DNA of 64,000 nucleotides from Ophioderma brevispina (lineage: Eukaryota; Echinodermata; Ophiuroidea; Amphilepidida; Ophiodermatidae), in the NCBI GenBank assembly GCA_023653785.1, contig JAMKCH010011875.1, positions 1-64,000 of the forward strand. Direction: 5' to 3'. How positions within the stretch are numbered: the first letter of the stretch is position 1; every line of letters starts with the position of its first letter. A program made the translations under genes and the position numbers. Below the pieces are notes generated by a model, which was given only the letters and a program-made list of their open reading frames with translations, searched no databases and was not told the DNA's origin. Of this stretch, positions 44,332-56,191 are shown piece by piece.

Positions 44332-44885
44332 CCCCCGCTAAATTTGTTCATTAACCTTCATAGAAGACAAATCCACTGAGAAATTATGCTCTGCTCTATA
44401 TACAGTGTGAGTCAATAAAAACCCTACATTCAGGAAAGATTTTTTCTTCAAAGGTTAAACGTTATTTTTGCTTCAATGTTTGCTTATGGTTGTTTACAGA
44501 GATAAACAGACTATCAGAAGATTTTTATTTGGTGTCTTTCGGACTTTTGGTTCAGAAACTATGTCAATTTTGCGGAGAGACCTAAAAAATCAGTTTGGCC
44601 GATTTTAGCCATACAATGCGGAGAGACTGACACCGACGTATACCATAACACATTTAGGCTATGGGGCATGTCCTTCTATGCTGTTGTTTTGTTGTCTCCA
44701 TCGGGGGGCTAGGGGAAAACCAAGTGTAAATTCATAATAAAGTATTAAAATCATATAATCGTCTGTTCCCACAAATAAAACTGGCACATTTTCTTGAAAA
44801 AGAATAAAATGTCACTTCAATTTCATTTCCCCAATATCAGTGACTAGTGGATACACATAGACTTCAAAAAAAAAAAAAAAAAAAA

Positions 44886-45200
44886 TATTTGTATCTGTTT
44901 ATGATACCAAAAACAAGTAAGCAATGTATTGTATCTTTAATATACCCTTTATTATCTTGCTTTGCTTTACTTCCGAAGTTCCGATTACAATATTTTTGTT
45001 GATTTTGATCCCTGCTTAATAAAATATCCTAAACATGTACATCGAAATTTCAGGGTTAAGAAAAAAACATACCCTTTTTTCCATATTTTGCTGTTTTGAC
45101 ACCCTAATCAATGTATGCGCGTACATCGCCTGTTGGAAAAATGACACCCTTTTTACGAGTTTTCTTGTTCACGCATCATATCCACCTTTGAATACAAGTG
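44886..45200. repeat. identical copy of 44000-44314
   Basis: It matches 44000-44314 at a constant 886-bp offset, with no difference seen by eye. The left border is a run of about 20 A (44865-44885) in place of the left inverted repeat. The right border stops at AATACAAGTG, where the C run begins in the parent. The 76-codon and 69-codon open frames at 44149 and 45035 are the same repeat read twice. Confidence 0.85.
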
Positions 45201-45395
45201 GCCCCGGGCCCCAGCCGGTATGTGGCGGACATAATAAGCATTAAAGCGAACTTCAACGGTTTCTCCACGATTTGCTGCGCCATGCATCTATAGGGTGTGT
45301 GGGAAGTTGAGTGGCTAATAGGCCTATATGTTTAGACCTTCCCCTGTCCCAGGCCCTGCCCGTCAATGTTGTCGATGAAATTGAGTGTCACCTAG

Positions 45396-46279
45396 ATCTA
45401 CCAAAAAAACGTTGGCAACGTCAAAAGCCACCAAGTTTTAAAAAGAGTACGAGCCATTAAAGTTAATAAATGTAAATATAGCACCAAGTATACTCAAGTG
45501 CGTCTGCCCATTGGCAAACTTGGTCCCATTTCTTCTGTTCCGAATTCCTTTGTTGAGAACGTCTATGATATTCCATTAAAGAAACCATCATCATTAGACC
45601 AAATTGTTGATTTAAATAATTCCAACTGCACTTGTTCTTGTTTAAGGTTATATTGTCAGTTAAGTTTGGAATTAGTATTCCTATTTCTTGTTCTGACTTG
45701 AATACTTTTCAAGTTGATATTTCTTATTTTCGTTTGTTTTTCTTGCTTGAATTCTTATTGTTGGATAAGAGACCGGTCGAGTGCAGATACGGAACAAAGC
45801 CCAATCTCGTTGTAACATCATCCACGCGGCGCAATTCTTTTCCCATTGAAAATGTGTTCCGACGGGTCTGCTGTCGGCTGTTCTTGAAAGTATGTTGGTT
45901 ATGAGTTCTGTGATAGAGTTCAAGTCACGTATGTTTCTGGGTATTTTTTGTACCAGTCTTTCCTTGAAATACCCTGGTAGGAAGAAGAGTACTAAAGACG
46001 AAAGGAAGGCTCCCGCTGCTCTGGTTGCCTCACAAGAAGAGGAACTGTATTCTCTGTATTATTCAGCACCTCTAGGTATGAAATCTATAGGCTGTATGGA
46101 GGTTGATAGTGCGAAAGGGGCATTTTCTTTTGCATTGTAGAAGAAATGGGACCAAGTTTGCCAATGGGCAGACGCACTTGAGTATACTTGGTGCTATATT
46201 TACATTTATTAACTTTATATGGCTCGTACTCTTTTTAAAACTTGGTGGCTTTTGACGTTGCCAACGTTTTTTGGTAGAT
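45396..46279. mobile_element. element with 141-bp terminal inverted repeats
   Basis: The left arm 45396-45536 (ATCTACCAAAAAAACGTTGG to GTCCCATTTCTTCT) is almost perfectly inverted at 46139-46279 (AGAAGAAATGGGAC to CGTTTTTTGGTAGAT). The 600-bp interior has open frames of 67-90 codons with no domain. Part of it (45775-45860) and the right flank match copy A at 4550-5260. No target duplication was recognised. Confidence 0.8.
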
Positions 46280-46445
46280 TTCCTTTATTTTTGTGAACAT
46301 TAAATAGTTGTGCAAGTAGTAGTTGGTCAATTCGCAAGAAAATCATGTTTCTACGAACAGTTTATACACTTTAGTTGAGCGTGTGTGATTATTACAAACG
46401 TTGTATGTTGTATCGCTGTCGACCGGGAACGTGGTGTGTTATTTA
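46280..46445 (+). repeat. dispersed repeat family, copy B right flank
   Basis: TAGTTGTGCAAG, TATACACTTTAGTTGAGCG and GTTGTATCGCTGTCGACCG match 5113-5240. This suggests the real element boundary lies beyond the right inverted arm, or that the inverted-repeat element was inserted into an older repeat. Confidence 0.55.
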
Positions 46446-46449
46446 ACTA

Positions 46450-48886
46450 TTAAGTATTAAAGCAAAGTGTTTAGGACGTATTGAACATTGTTTATAATTA
46501 AAGTATTGGAAGTCGACTGTTTTTTTTTTATCTCGGTATATTTGGGTAATTGTTTTGTTGTCTATACTGCTCTTAACATTGATAATAAAATATGAAGAGC
46601 TTGAAGTCCACGGGCTATCAAAATTGAGATTTGATATAAATTCATTATACTTGAAAAATAAAAGGTTTAGTGCTTTTTTGACATTTTTATCTCCTTCAGT
46701 TACTGAGATATTCAGATTGTAAGGTTTCTGCAATTTTAGGCCTCCTACTGACAACAACAGACTATCCAAAAGTAAAATCAATAAGGTCTATCGCTTACAC
46801 CGCTGCGCCACGGAGGAAGCTTATGAATAAGACGCGATTTGTTGTATATGCTAGTAAGTGATGGTTCAGTAATGATGTTGAACAAAAGAATCCCGTTAAA
46901 CATAATTTTCTTTGCATGAAGTCAATTATTTTATATGTTAGCAGTGAAAGGCACATCATGAGGATAAATAGAAATAATGCACTAAATTTCGCCAATATTC
47001 ATTTCGTAATAAAGGCTGTAGGTCTGTGAGACCGTTTTTTTTAAGTTTCCTATTTGCCACTATTATCGTTACAAATGACCGTTTGAAAACATTTCTAACT
47101 CGTCGTTTCCGTTTTCTTAATTCATATCTTGCTCATGAAATGTGTCACATATACTTTTGAGGTTTGAAATACATGCTGTGCTTTTGTATTACGAGTAGTT
47201 TAGCGATTTTTAAAGATACTCCCACCTAGTGGTTTTACTCGTCAAACACGCGTCAAACAAAGGGAAGTTTGTTTCGATATACTCACGGTGTGTGTCGCTT
47301 GTATCATGGGCGTTCTGATGCTTTTTTTTTTTTTTTGCTGTTTTTTCTTGTGTTTTGGGTTGTTATTTTTAAAACTTGGTGACACACTACCGTGTGTCTT
47401 AATAGCTGTACAAGGCGGTGTGTACAAACAAATAATTTCGCATAACCAACTCGTCCACAGAATTCTAAAAAAGAAAACGAAATAACTCAGCCTAGGTAAG
47501 CTTTGACCTCCATATGAGGTTCAGTGATCACACGTGATCACTGAACTGTACGCCTATGAAATTGATGCTAATGCATCGCGCGATAAATTTTCTTATTCTG
47601 GAAATTATCGAAAATTATCTGATCATCAAGCAATTATAATGATCATGTTAGACCAGTCATTTCTGGTCCATTTCATCGACACTCGGGATTTCCGTTAAGG
47701 TAAATCGCTTCATTCCTGCAGTTATAAGATATGATTATCGGTATAGGTTTTGTCTGAACGTAAAAGATTCGCAGCAACTAATTGAAATGAAATGTAAGTA
47801 CTTCGATTTATTTAGCCGAAATGTGGTTTCGTTTGCTTGTAACCCACTTTAAAAATATTTATTAAAGAAGGAGATCGGAGAAATAGAGAGAGAGTACAAT
47901 GTACGATCTACAAATATTTCATGCCCATAATACTGATATGCTTAGGGTTTCGCGGTACACAAAGCATTATTCGAGCAGATTATGTCAAACTTTCCTAAGT
48001 AAGAAATCTTCCAAAAATTATGTAGTGTTCCAAAGTTCATGGGTCAAATTTGTACAAGAACATTCCCGACACATTGCGCTCATAATTTCTCAATTTTACA
48101 AATTATTATTATGTTCGTGTAAAGGACAATAAGCTCTACGCCGAGAGCGATTGTGTGTAGGTGTGTAGGGTATGTGTGTTTAGTCTATACTTTGTTTGAC
48201 AAATCGTGTATCGTTTGTCATCAAGTTCTTTTTGACCGCCAGGGCCCTTGGTTCTACTTGACGATTTCATACAATACTACCACTACCATAAAACGACTTG
48301 TAACTTGCATTCCAGCAAATACTTCATGCCGATTACTCTATAGAATATCTGGTCCCGTAATTACTACTATTTCCGATATGGTTTGATACTTGCTACTCCG
48401 GCACTTGGGGGGATAAATATATAAAACGATACCGATCAAAATATATATACAAGGTTGGAATAATACTACTAGTAGATCTATTTTCAAAATATTTGTAATT
48501 TGTGTACAGTTTCGTAATTATCTATAGAAAGTATACCTGTAAATGCTAAGGCTCAAAATTCTCTCTTTTTCACAAAAGAAATAATTTTGTAATTAGAATG
48601 TAACACTTTTTGCTCTAGAAATGTAAAATATAATGTAGCAATACAATATGACAACTGCGGGTTAACATTTAATAAGACAATTGAAATAGGAATCTGTCTA
48701 TTCTTGTATTTTGGCCCAGGGTGACCGTGAACAGTTTTCATCTAATAGCTATTTAACTATTTTCAGTACATAAGATAAACTATACACTACTTTGGACACG
48801 GTGTTGTACAAATCAGCTAAATTTGATCACTTTCAAATTTTGAACCCATTAGTTTCCCGCCTCTTTTTGCATTCCCCCGGCTGTCC
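46450..48886. other. non-coding, one strong palindrome
   Basis: No gene is recognised in this A/T-rich interval. The frame 47899-48132 (77 codons) has no motif. The only notable structure is the palindrome at 47520-47545. Confidence 0.45.
47520..47545. repeat. 26-bp palindrome, 12-bp perfect arms
   Basis: TTCAGTGATCAC, then AC, then GTGATCACTGAA. The centre includes ACGTG, an E-box-like half. It could form a hairpin or bind a dimeric factor. Confidence 0.78.
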
Positions 48887-49017
48887 ACTGCAAAAACAAA
48901 TGGGTGTTAATTTTAACACCCTTCTGGAATCAATAGGGGATCGCACCCACTGGTGTTAGTTTACACCATTTCGGTGATGAAATAACACCGTGTTGGTGTT
49001 ATATCAACACCAAACAG
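48887..49017. repeat. transposon end with GGTGTTA/TAACACC subterminal array
   Basis: ACTGCAAAAACAAATGGGTG, then TTAATTTTAACACCC and six further GGTGTTA/TAACACC/ACACCA words, run up to the LINE fragment. The complement of 56082-56116 begins ACTGCAAACCTGGTGGTG, then TTAAAATTTTAACACC, matching this end. ACTGCAAA tips resemble CACTA-type termini. Confidence 0.55.
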
Positions 49018-50060
49018 CTCCTAACCAACAAAAAGCTCCTAACCCGTCTAACCGAACGGTATGGGATAACTGGAAAAGCATTAAGCTGCTTCTCGTCATA
49101 CCTAGATGGCCGAACTCTATCTATATCAGTCAGAGGTGCTTCGTCAGATCCTGTGGCGGTAGATTGTGGAGTCCCACAGGGCTCTGTTACTGGACCCATT
49201 GACTTCATCTTGTTCAGTGCCCCCACTACAGGATATCATCACTGCCCACGGTATTCAATCTGTTGTTTACGCTTATGACACCCAGCTCTACCTGATTTTC
49301 CACCCTCGGGATCGTGAAGCAGCCATAAAAAAATTGAAACATGCATTGCAGACATCAGATCCTGGTGTAAATCCAACAAGCTGATATTAAATGACAAGAA
49401 GGCAGATATGTTGTACTTTCGCTCTCATTTTAATATATCAGCTAGCAACTCTCAGCCAACTATGATCATTGGCAATTCTATAATACATCCTTCAGCTGAA
49501 GCACGGAACCTTGGTTTTATCTTAGACTCATCACTAAGAATGATCAATCATGTTAACAGCTTATGCAAAGCTGCTTGGCTCTCAATAAGGAAAATTGGAC
49601 AGTTTCGACAGTACCTTGATGAAAAATCCACCATCAGATTGGTCCATGCCTTTGTTACATCTAGGCTGGATTCCTGCAATTCCTTGCTTTATGGCCTTCC
49701 AGAAAGAGAATTGCCCAAGGTTCAACGAGTTCAAAATGCAGCTGCCCATCTTGCCCTTAAAATCCGTCGACGAGAACATATCACACCAGCTCTCTACCAA
49801 CTACATTGGCTTCCAATTAAACATAAGGCAGTTTTTAAGATTTTGCTTCTCACCTATAAGCCGGCTGGCATGTCACCTGCCTATATATCTGAGCATCGTC
49901 AGTTTATTCACCACCGAGAACCTTGGAGATCATCTTCTTGCTACCAGCTGAGTAAATCAGACAACTTAGAAAAAAGTTCTATGGTGATAGATCCTTTGCT
50001 TACGCAAGCAGCACATTGTGGAGAAAACTCCCTAACAGTATAGACCTTCGCTCATCGGCA
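49018..50060 (+). pseudogene. LINE reverse transcriptase, CR1/L2-like (5'-truncated)
   Basis: It begins in the fingers/palm (RYGITGKALSCFSSYLDGR) with GVPQGSVTGP at about 49171. The catalytic YADD reads YAYD at 49268-49279. A long frame (49408-50043) then gives the thumb and C-terminal region: AEARNLGFILDSSLRM, LVHAFVTSRLDSCNSLLYGL, RVQNAAAHLALKIRRREHI, LHWLPIKHKAVFKILLLTYK. This C-terminal layout is typical of CR1/L2-group elements. There are frameshifts near 49210 and 49370 and a frame break near 49865. The endonuclease half is missing, as in most 5'-truncated LINE insertions. Confidence 0.8.
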
Positions 50061-50949
50061 ACTATTTTTCAAGTCACCATCCAGAAAAGACCACCAGTTG
50101 CAGTTATTGTTACTTCTATCAGGGGAATTTTTATACCATGTTACCAGCTTGATCTCAGAGTTTACTGATATAGTTTATGTTACGACTCATCAAGTATTTT
50201 TCAAGATTAATGGGACAGTTATCTTCAATTTGCTTGGGATTTTCATCTTTAAATTTGACGGTGTGTGTGATGTCAGTGAGTCATTCATTTATTCTATTTA
50301 GTCTTTTGTTTTGATGTTTTTCCTGTGGTTATGTCTAAGCCATCTTTATTATCGGGACAATATAGCCACATTAAACCATGGCAAAATCTCTGAAACAGGA
50401 CAATGGGACTAGCAGGAAACACCAGCTAGTTACTACAAGTTAAATATGTCTCTTCCTGGGTCTACTAATAGGACAAAAAATGTGCTCCAAATGGGAAACA
50501 TTCAAAAGACCAGGTTCAACACACTTCTGTGGACCTGAATACTAACTAATTGATTCATATTAGTGCATGCATGGATCCCCATTTGACAGAGGCCCCAAAG
50601 GACTAATATTAGATCTTTGGCCCCAGTGCTCCCTCACTTGATTCAAGATCATGCACCGTATCGGCAGGGGTACCCAATTATAAGGAATGGGCTAGATCTA
50701 CCCCCTCCAGAAATTGAAACTGAGAATGACCCTCAACCAAAACCTAACATCTATCTTCTGATCAGAATGTGATGAGGATGACATTTTTATACCACCCCAT
50801 GCCATTTCCTCAACTTCCCAGAAGGCATCTATTGTAATTCAGTCTACCTAAGCAGTATAAACTGGAACGCAGACAATCAACTTATTGGGAAGTGCTTGTC
50901 AAACCAAACTTTGCTACCAACAAACAAACAGTGAGACCCCAAAGAACTG
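50061..50949 (+). other. LINE 3' flank and non-coding
   Basis: Continuation of the LINE 3' end (GTTATGTCTAAGCCATC, about 50325) into sequence without recognisable coding. The exact 3' terminus of the first LINE was not found. Confidence 0.4.
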
Positions 50950-52589
50950 AAACTTGCTAAACTGAAAGCCAACACTGATGTGAAACAAAACTAATGACAC
51001 ATGTCCAAACATCATTTTCTTCATCCACTACAGAGGAATCTTCTAATTTTGTCACCTGTGGTGCTAATTGCTTAACCAACCCACGAATTTGCACTATTCC
51101 AACCTACACCCATTTGATATACTTGACGTGGAGGGACACAATACCAGCTGTGAATGCTGATGAGCCACCCATACCCTACCTTGGATTAAAATTCCAGCTC
51201 CTACTATGCCAAAACTGAGCCCCAAAAAGTCAACTGAATCAACAAGTAAAACAAGAAATCCCTGAACCTATGTCTCACAGCCAAACGGACCAAACATTAA
51301 CATCCCCGCCCTCACCGCCAGCGACCCCCCCCCCCACCCCAACACTACAAAAGACAATCCTGATTATAGGAGACTATCCCAAAGCACCTTGTTGGGCGGA
51401 AAATGTCCAAGTGATATAAGGTACTAAACAGATGTATTACGGAAAGAGGATTGAACTTTGGACAAAACTTGCTCCTGTGCTTATAAGAAGAAAGGCCAAC
51501 ATCTGTAATTATCACTGGTGGTACAAACAAACATATCATCATCTCTGACAACTGATTGCCTTCCACTATATGAAATCTTGTTAATGTCATTTTAATTAAG
51601 ACCTCGCACCCAGATAATGGATTTATTCCCTTACAATAGAAGCATGATGGTCATACATTTGGATCAAGGAGTTTAATGCTAGGCTTCTAACTGTGTACTG
51701 TAATGATGGTAAATATATTGTAATGAAACATTAAAAATGGGAAAAAGTTTCTTGCTAGGAAGCTTTATATCTGCAATTCAATGTTTGCCAACCATGGATT
51801 TCCGAGGAGCTAAATCAGACTGTAAAGTAACCAATTCAAATAATTTAAGTTCTCTTGATCCTAGTAGTGTCTAAATATCAAAAGATGTTAACACATATGA
51901 TTTTCACAATGTCATAATTTACACGTACATGCATCTTCTATAAATAAATGTTTCACCATATTCCTGTGTGCATTTTGTTAAAAACTGTAATATGCTAAGA
52001 CCAAGCCACCACCATTTCCTTGTGCTCAGTGATTTAAAACTTATCAGAGGGCAAATGCTATTGCCTGTACTAATGCGACTGAAATTTTAATGTAACTTGT
52101 TTGCGTAAATAACAAGCAACTAATGGTGGTGTGATAGTTGCTTTGCTCGTGTATGTTTAGATGAGCTACTTTGGTGATACATATATTGATCTCAATTGAA
52201 CTACATGAGAAGGTTTAAAGTTGCTCACCTCAATATTCATAGTTTACCTAACAAGCTGGACACTTGAAACTTTTACTATCTTCATGATATTGTATGTTTT
52301 TGTGTTACAGGAAAACCGGGTTGAATGAGACTTATCCTGACAGTGTGTAACAATTGATGGTATTATCTATGTAGGCTGAAGGAAAGTTGGAGATGGGGGT
52401 TATATGTTATATCAAACTGGTATTATCTTTATAACAATTACTAAATTTGAATGAAAATATTATCGAAGCTATGTGGTTGGAAATGACCTTCCAAATACAA
52501 ACCTATTCTTGTTAGTATTGTTTTAGAGTAGTACCAAAGGCAAATGTTGATACGAACTAGATAGATTCTTTGATTCAGGATGTAACTAA

Positions 52590-52860
52590 AGGTATGATGA
52601 TGTTATTATCTTGGGGGATTTTAATCTTGCCATTAGTAAGCCTGACAACTCATAAGAAGATAATCAACAGTGCCAGGCACAGTTAATTCATCAGCTAATC
52701 AAGGAATTACAAGAATAACTAAAAATCCAAAACTATACTTGATCTAGCCTTTTGTATTATCCAGATCGCATCTCATCTTAGGTGTTCATAGTCTTGGGCT
52801 CAGTGACCACTCACTAATATACTTAGTTCGTAACAATAGGAAAGTTCACGCCTCCTAAAA
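52590..52860 (+). pseudogene. LINE AP-like endonuclease fragment
   Basis: GDFN and SDHS, two signature blocks of apurinic/apyrimidinic-type endonucleases, are separated by about 60 codons as expected. An intervening stop is at 52654. The upstream part of the domain is scattered over 52300-52560 in different frames. Confidence 0.6.
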
Positions 52861-53449
52861 CAATTAAGTACCGTTCCTAACTAAGATTTAAATGATAAAG
52901 ATTTTGTTACTGCTATTAAAAGTTATAATTGGGATATATTTTTCAATCATGATGATGTTAATGATGCGCTTGATGTTTGGACTGAACATGTCAATAATGT
53001 GTGATACCCATGCACCAATAAAAGAGAAACTTGTTAAGGGTTAACCACTTCCTGAATGGATCCATACGGAGTCTTGATTTAACAAGAGAAAGGGGACTAC
53101 TTCTATAAAAAGCCTAAAACCAATAAATGCAGATGATGGAAAACTGCTAGGATGTTAAAGAAATAAGGCCAATAATATGAATAAGTATCTGAAAAGGACT
53201 TACGTAGTAATTGCCATAAAATGAGAATGTCAATGATTCCTAACACAATATGGTCAACTATAAAAAAATTAATACCTAACAATAAACCTAATGAGCATTC
53301 TGAAACTAGTTACGAAGAATAACGATAAGGATGTTGCTGATAAATCAATTGAATTTTTCACTCTAATTGGAATAACCTAGCTAGTAAATGTGTTGATGAT
53401 GAAAAAAATATAAATACAACTGGCAATGGACAATAACAATACTCATTTT

Positions 53450-54720
53450 ATTTTTGATTATGTGACACCAGAGTTTATTCTGGATGAAAGTAGTAAAATG
53501 GAACAACAAAAATCACCTGGTCTTGGTAACTTAATACAGCTTTTGAAATTGGTGCACTATTATATGTAAATCATGGCCTCCATAGGTAATCCATTTTTGT
53601 ACAATCAACTTTCCAGACTGATTGCAAGTATGCCAAAGTGACTCCTATTTGTAAGGATGGTGGCAAATCTGATGTTAACAATTATAGGCATATATCTGTT
53701 TTGCCAATTCTTTCAAAATATTGAACGTGTTGTTCACAACCAGCTTTACCATTTTTGACTGAAAAAACATGTAAATTCATGCCAATTGTTTTAGACACAA
53801 GCATTTTACTACCACCACTCTATTGATGTTTCGGAATACCTATTAAAATATGAATTCAGGTAAAGTAAACTGTGCCTTATTCCTTGATCTTAAAAGGCAT
53901 TTGACACTGTAAACCCAACATTCTCCTTCAAAAACTCAAAAACTATTGGTGTCACTGGTACTACTCTGATGGTTCAAATCTTATCTTGTGGTAGAACTCA
54001 AGCTGTTACATATAATTTCCCTATTCTGATTTTAGAAATACATAGATGGCAATACCACAAGGATCAATCTTGGGTCATTGTTATTTATTATTTATGTCAA
54101 CTCTTTCATGATTGTATAAGTGCAAATGTGTTCATGTACGCTCATGAGACAACTCTATTGGTTAGCTCATCCGACTCAATTCTCTCCAATTGATATACTT
54201 GATAACTGCTGAATATTGCGCATTGGTTTGAAGCCAAACAAGCTTAACACTTAATATTAAGAAAACCAAGTTACATGATTTTGGTACAAAAACCCATGGT
54301 TTGAGCAATTCAAAACACTTTTCTCTTACTTATTGTAATGAAACTATGATAGGCGACAAGTTTAGTACTTGGGTGTCATTTTCGATCCCAAACTTAACTT
54401 GGTATAATCATATTGATTATATCTCCTCCATTATTCTAAAACGCATTGGTGTTATGCGCAGGCGTTAAGTTTTATCTCCCCCAGCTACTCTAATTGCTTG
54501 CAATGCCTTGATTGTCCCACCTTGATTATGCAGTCCAGTTTGGTCCAAACTGCAATTTGGAACTTAGCAATTCTCTTCAAATCTTCAAAACAAACGCCCG
54601 TGTGCTACTTTCTGCTGAGATTCGTACACCTATTTGGGATATGATGAGCAACCTTCGCTGGGATAAATTAAGTGAAAGATGAGCAAAACATATTAGTTCT
54701 GTCTTTAAATGTCTTCAAAA
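53450..54720 (+). pseudogene. LINE reverse transcriptase fragment (second LINE)
   Basis: Blocks in varying frames: DYVTPEFILDESS, QQKSPG, YAKVTPICKDGGKSDVNNYR (about 53625-53685), IPQGSILG, YAHETTLL, then LNIKKTKLH (54247 onward). This is the usual order of palm and thumb motifs. The active-site aspartates are not kept (YADD to YAHE). Confidence 0.68.
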
Positions 54721-55159
54721 TGATGCCCTTCTTACTTATATCACCATTTCTTTTTACTTCTAATATTCACACAAAATACTCGTAGCCGATCATGTAATAC
54801 ACTCGTCATACAATAATTGGAGTATCATACCTGGCAAAAGGAATTCCAATACAGAGGTGCTTCAATGGGAATAATCTTTCCCACATGTCCGCAGAATTTT
54901 TTCAGATATGAAGGTTAACACTTTTAAATCTAATATGTGTTTTGCATCTTGTTTTTATGTATGCGTTTTATTTATGCAGTTTCCAATGCTAATTGCTGTA
55001 TATTTGTCATTTGTATGTTTATGTATTACGGAAACCTGATGAAATCTTATTTTAGCTGCTCTAATTATCTGTTTCCAACATTAATCACATTAAATTCATT
55101 GTTTGTACATACATGTATAAATGTATTATTTTTCACTTGTAATTATATATGTATATCAG

Positions 55160-55213
55160 GGTCTCATGGGAGACCAGTTTGTATAACTGATTTGAGTTAC
55201 CCGGAATAAAAAA
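55160..55213 (+). repeat. LINE 3' hairpin and A-rich tail
   Basis: GGTCTC-ATGG-GAGACC forms a six-base-pair stem, followed by AGTTTGTATAACTG and CCCGGAATAAAAAAAGG. A short 3' hairpin before a simple tail is typical of CR1/L2 LINEs and is recognised by their reverse transcriptase. Confidence 0.6.
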
Positions 55214-55794
55214 AGGTTTACTACACTACTCTTTTTTTCCACGTCTGAAGACTCCTATGCACCAGCATTTGGCTCCTGAACGTATCCTGTTTATGATGCA
55301 GTTTAATCACTAGATTATCATTTGTGATTTTTTTTTTGTTCTCTACCTTCATCCAATCCGTTGCCTAGGATAGTTGTTTTCATCGATTAGGTAGGTAGCG
55401 GCATTGAATCCAGAAAGATCAAGACTTAACCGATGTCACTGTGGTGGTAACCCATATACACAGATCCTCACAGCTGACGATTCAGGTGATCCCATATGTT
55501 TTAGTATGGAAGGCAACTGGGTTGTCTTTTCCTTCTATCTGTGGTCACAATATAAATGTGTGAATTCTACTTAAATTATCGTAAGTTATTTTGAAATTGT
55601 GTATAATGATGTATATCACTTGTGTTTTAAAATTAGAATTTATCGATGTTTTTGTATTGGTGTATTGATACTGATTAATTAGATTTCTCTTTGAAGCGCT
55701 AGAGGCCTATGCATAGCGCTATGTCAAAACATTGTTATTATTAGTATTAAGTGTTACAATGTATGAATGACCGTGCATGGTTTGGTGGTAATTT

Positions 55795-56116
55795 TACCTA
55801 CATTCGGTGTTAATTATTTTTGAACACCGGCTGGTGCAAAATTGACACCTCTGGTGTTAATTGAATTACCCTCCTGAAATCAATACGGGACTGCACCCTC
55901 TGGTGTGCGTTTAATTAACACCAAACTTTGGTGTTACACCATTTTTAGTGGTAACATATGACATTTTGTAGAAATGTTTGATTTTGTTGTTTGCTGCTAT
56001 TGCAACTTGAAACTGTGCAGCAACACCCGAGCGTGTTAAATACTAAATTTCAACGCAAGACACTAGCACCGAGAGATTGCCACCGCTGGTGTTAAAATTT
56101 TAACACCACCAGGTTT
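55795..56116. repeat. transposon end / MITE with GGTGTTA words
   Basis: GGTGTTAATT, GAACACC, GACACC, GGTGTTAATTGAATT, then CCTGAAATCAATACGGGACT (compare 48934 onward) and AACACCAAACTTTGGTGTTA. The right tip, GGTGTTAAAATTTTAACACC then AGGTTTGCAGT, is the inverse of the left tip at 48888. It may be one MITE, or the right end of a larger element that included the LINEs. Confidence 0.55.
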
Positions 56117-56191
56117 GCAGTAGACCTGCGTGAGATGGATATGTTATTCTATGGTGTTTAGGGACATTCGGTTTTTTTTGCAAAATCGATC

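Larger units (their letters stand above)
50950..55213 (+). mobile_element. near full-length degenerate L2/CR1-type LINE
   Basis: Three parts occur in order. The ORF1-like part has ILIIGDY (51357-51377) and ITGGTN (51508-51528), matching SGNH/esterase blocks known in ORF1 of some CR1/L2 elements. The endonuclease has IILGDFNL (52602-52628) and GLSDHS (52793-52816). The reverse transcriptase has IPQGSILG (54051-54078) and YAHETTLL in place of YADDT near 54135. The tail contains a GGTCTC-ATGG-GAGACC hairpin (55160-55175) and ends GGAATAAAAAAAGG. Stops and frameshifts are dense, so the copy is old. Confidence 0.72.

Noticed and set aside
44149..45244. Two open frames giving the same protein start
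   Set aside because: They are the duplicated 315-bp transposon segment, not a gene pair.
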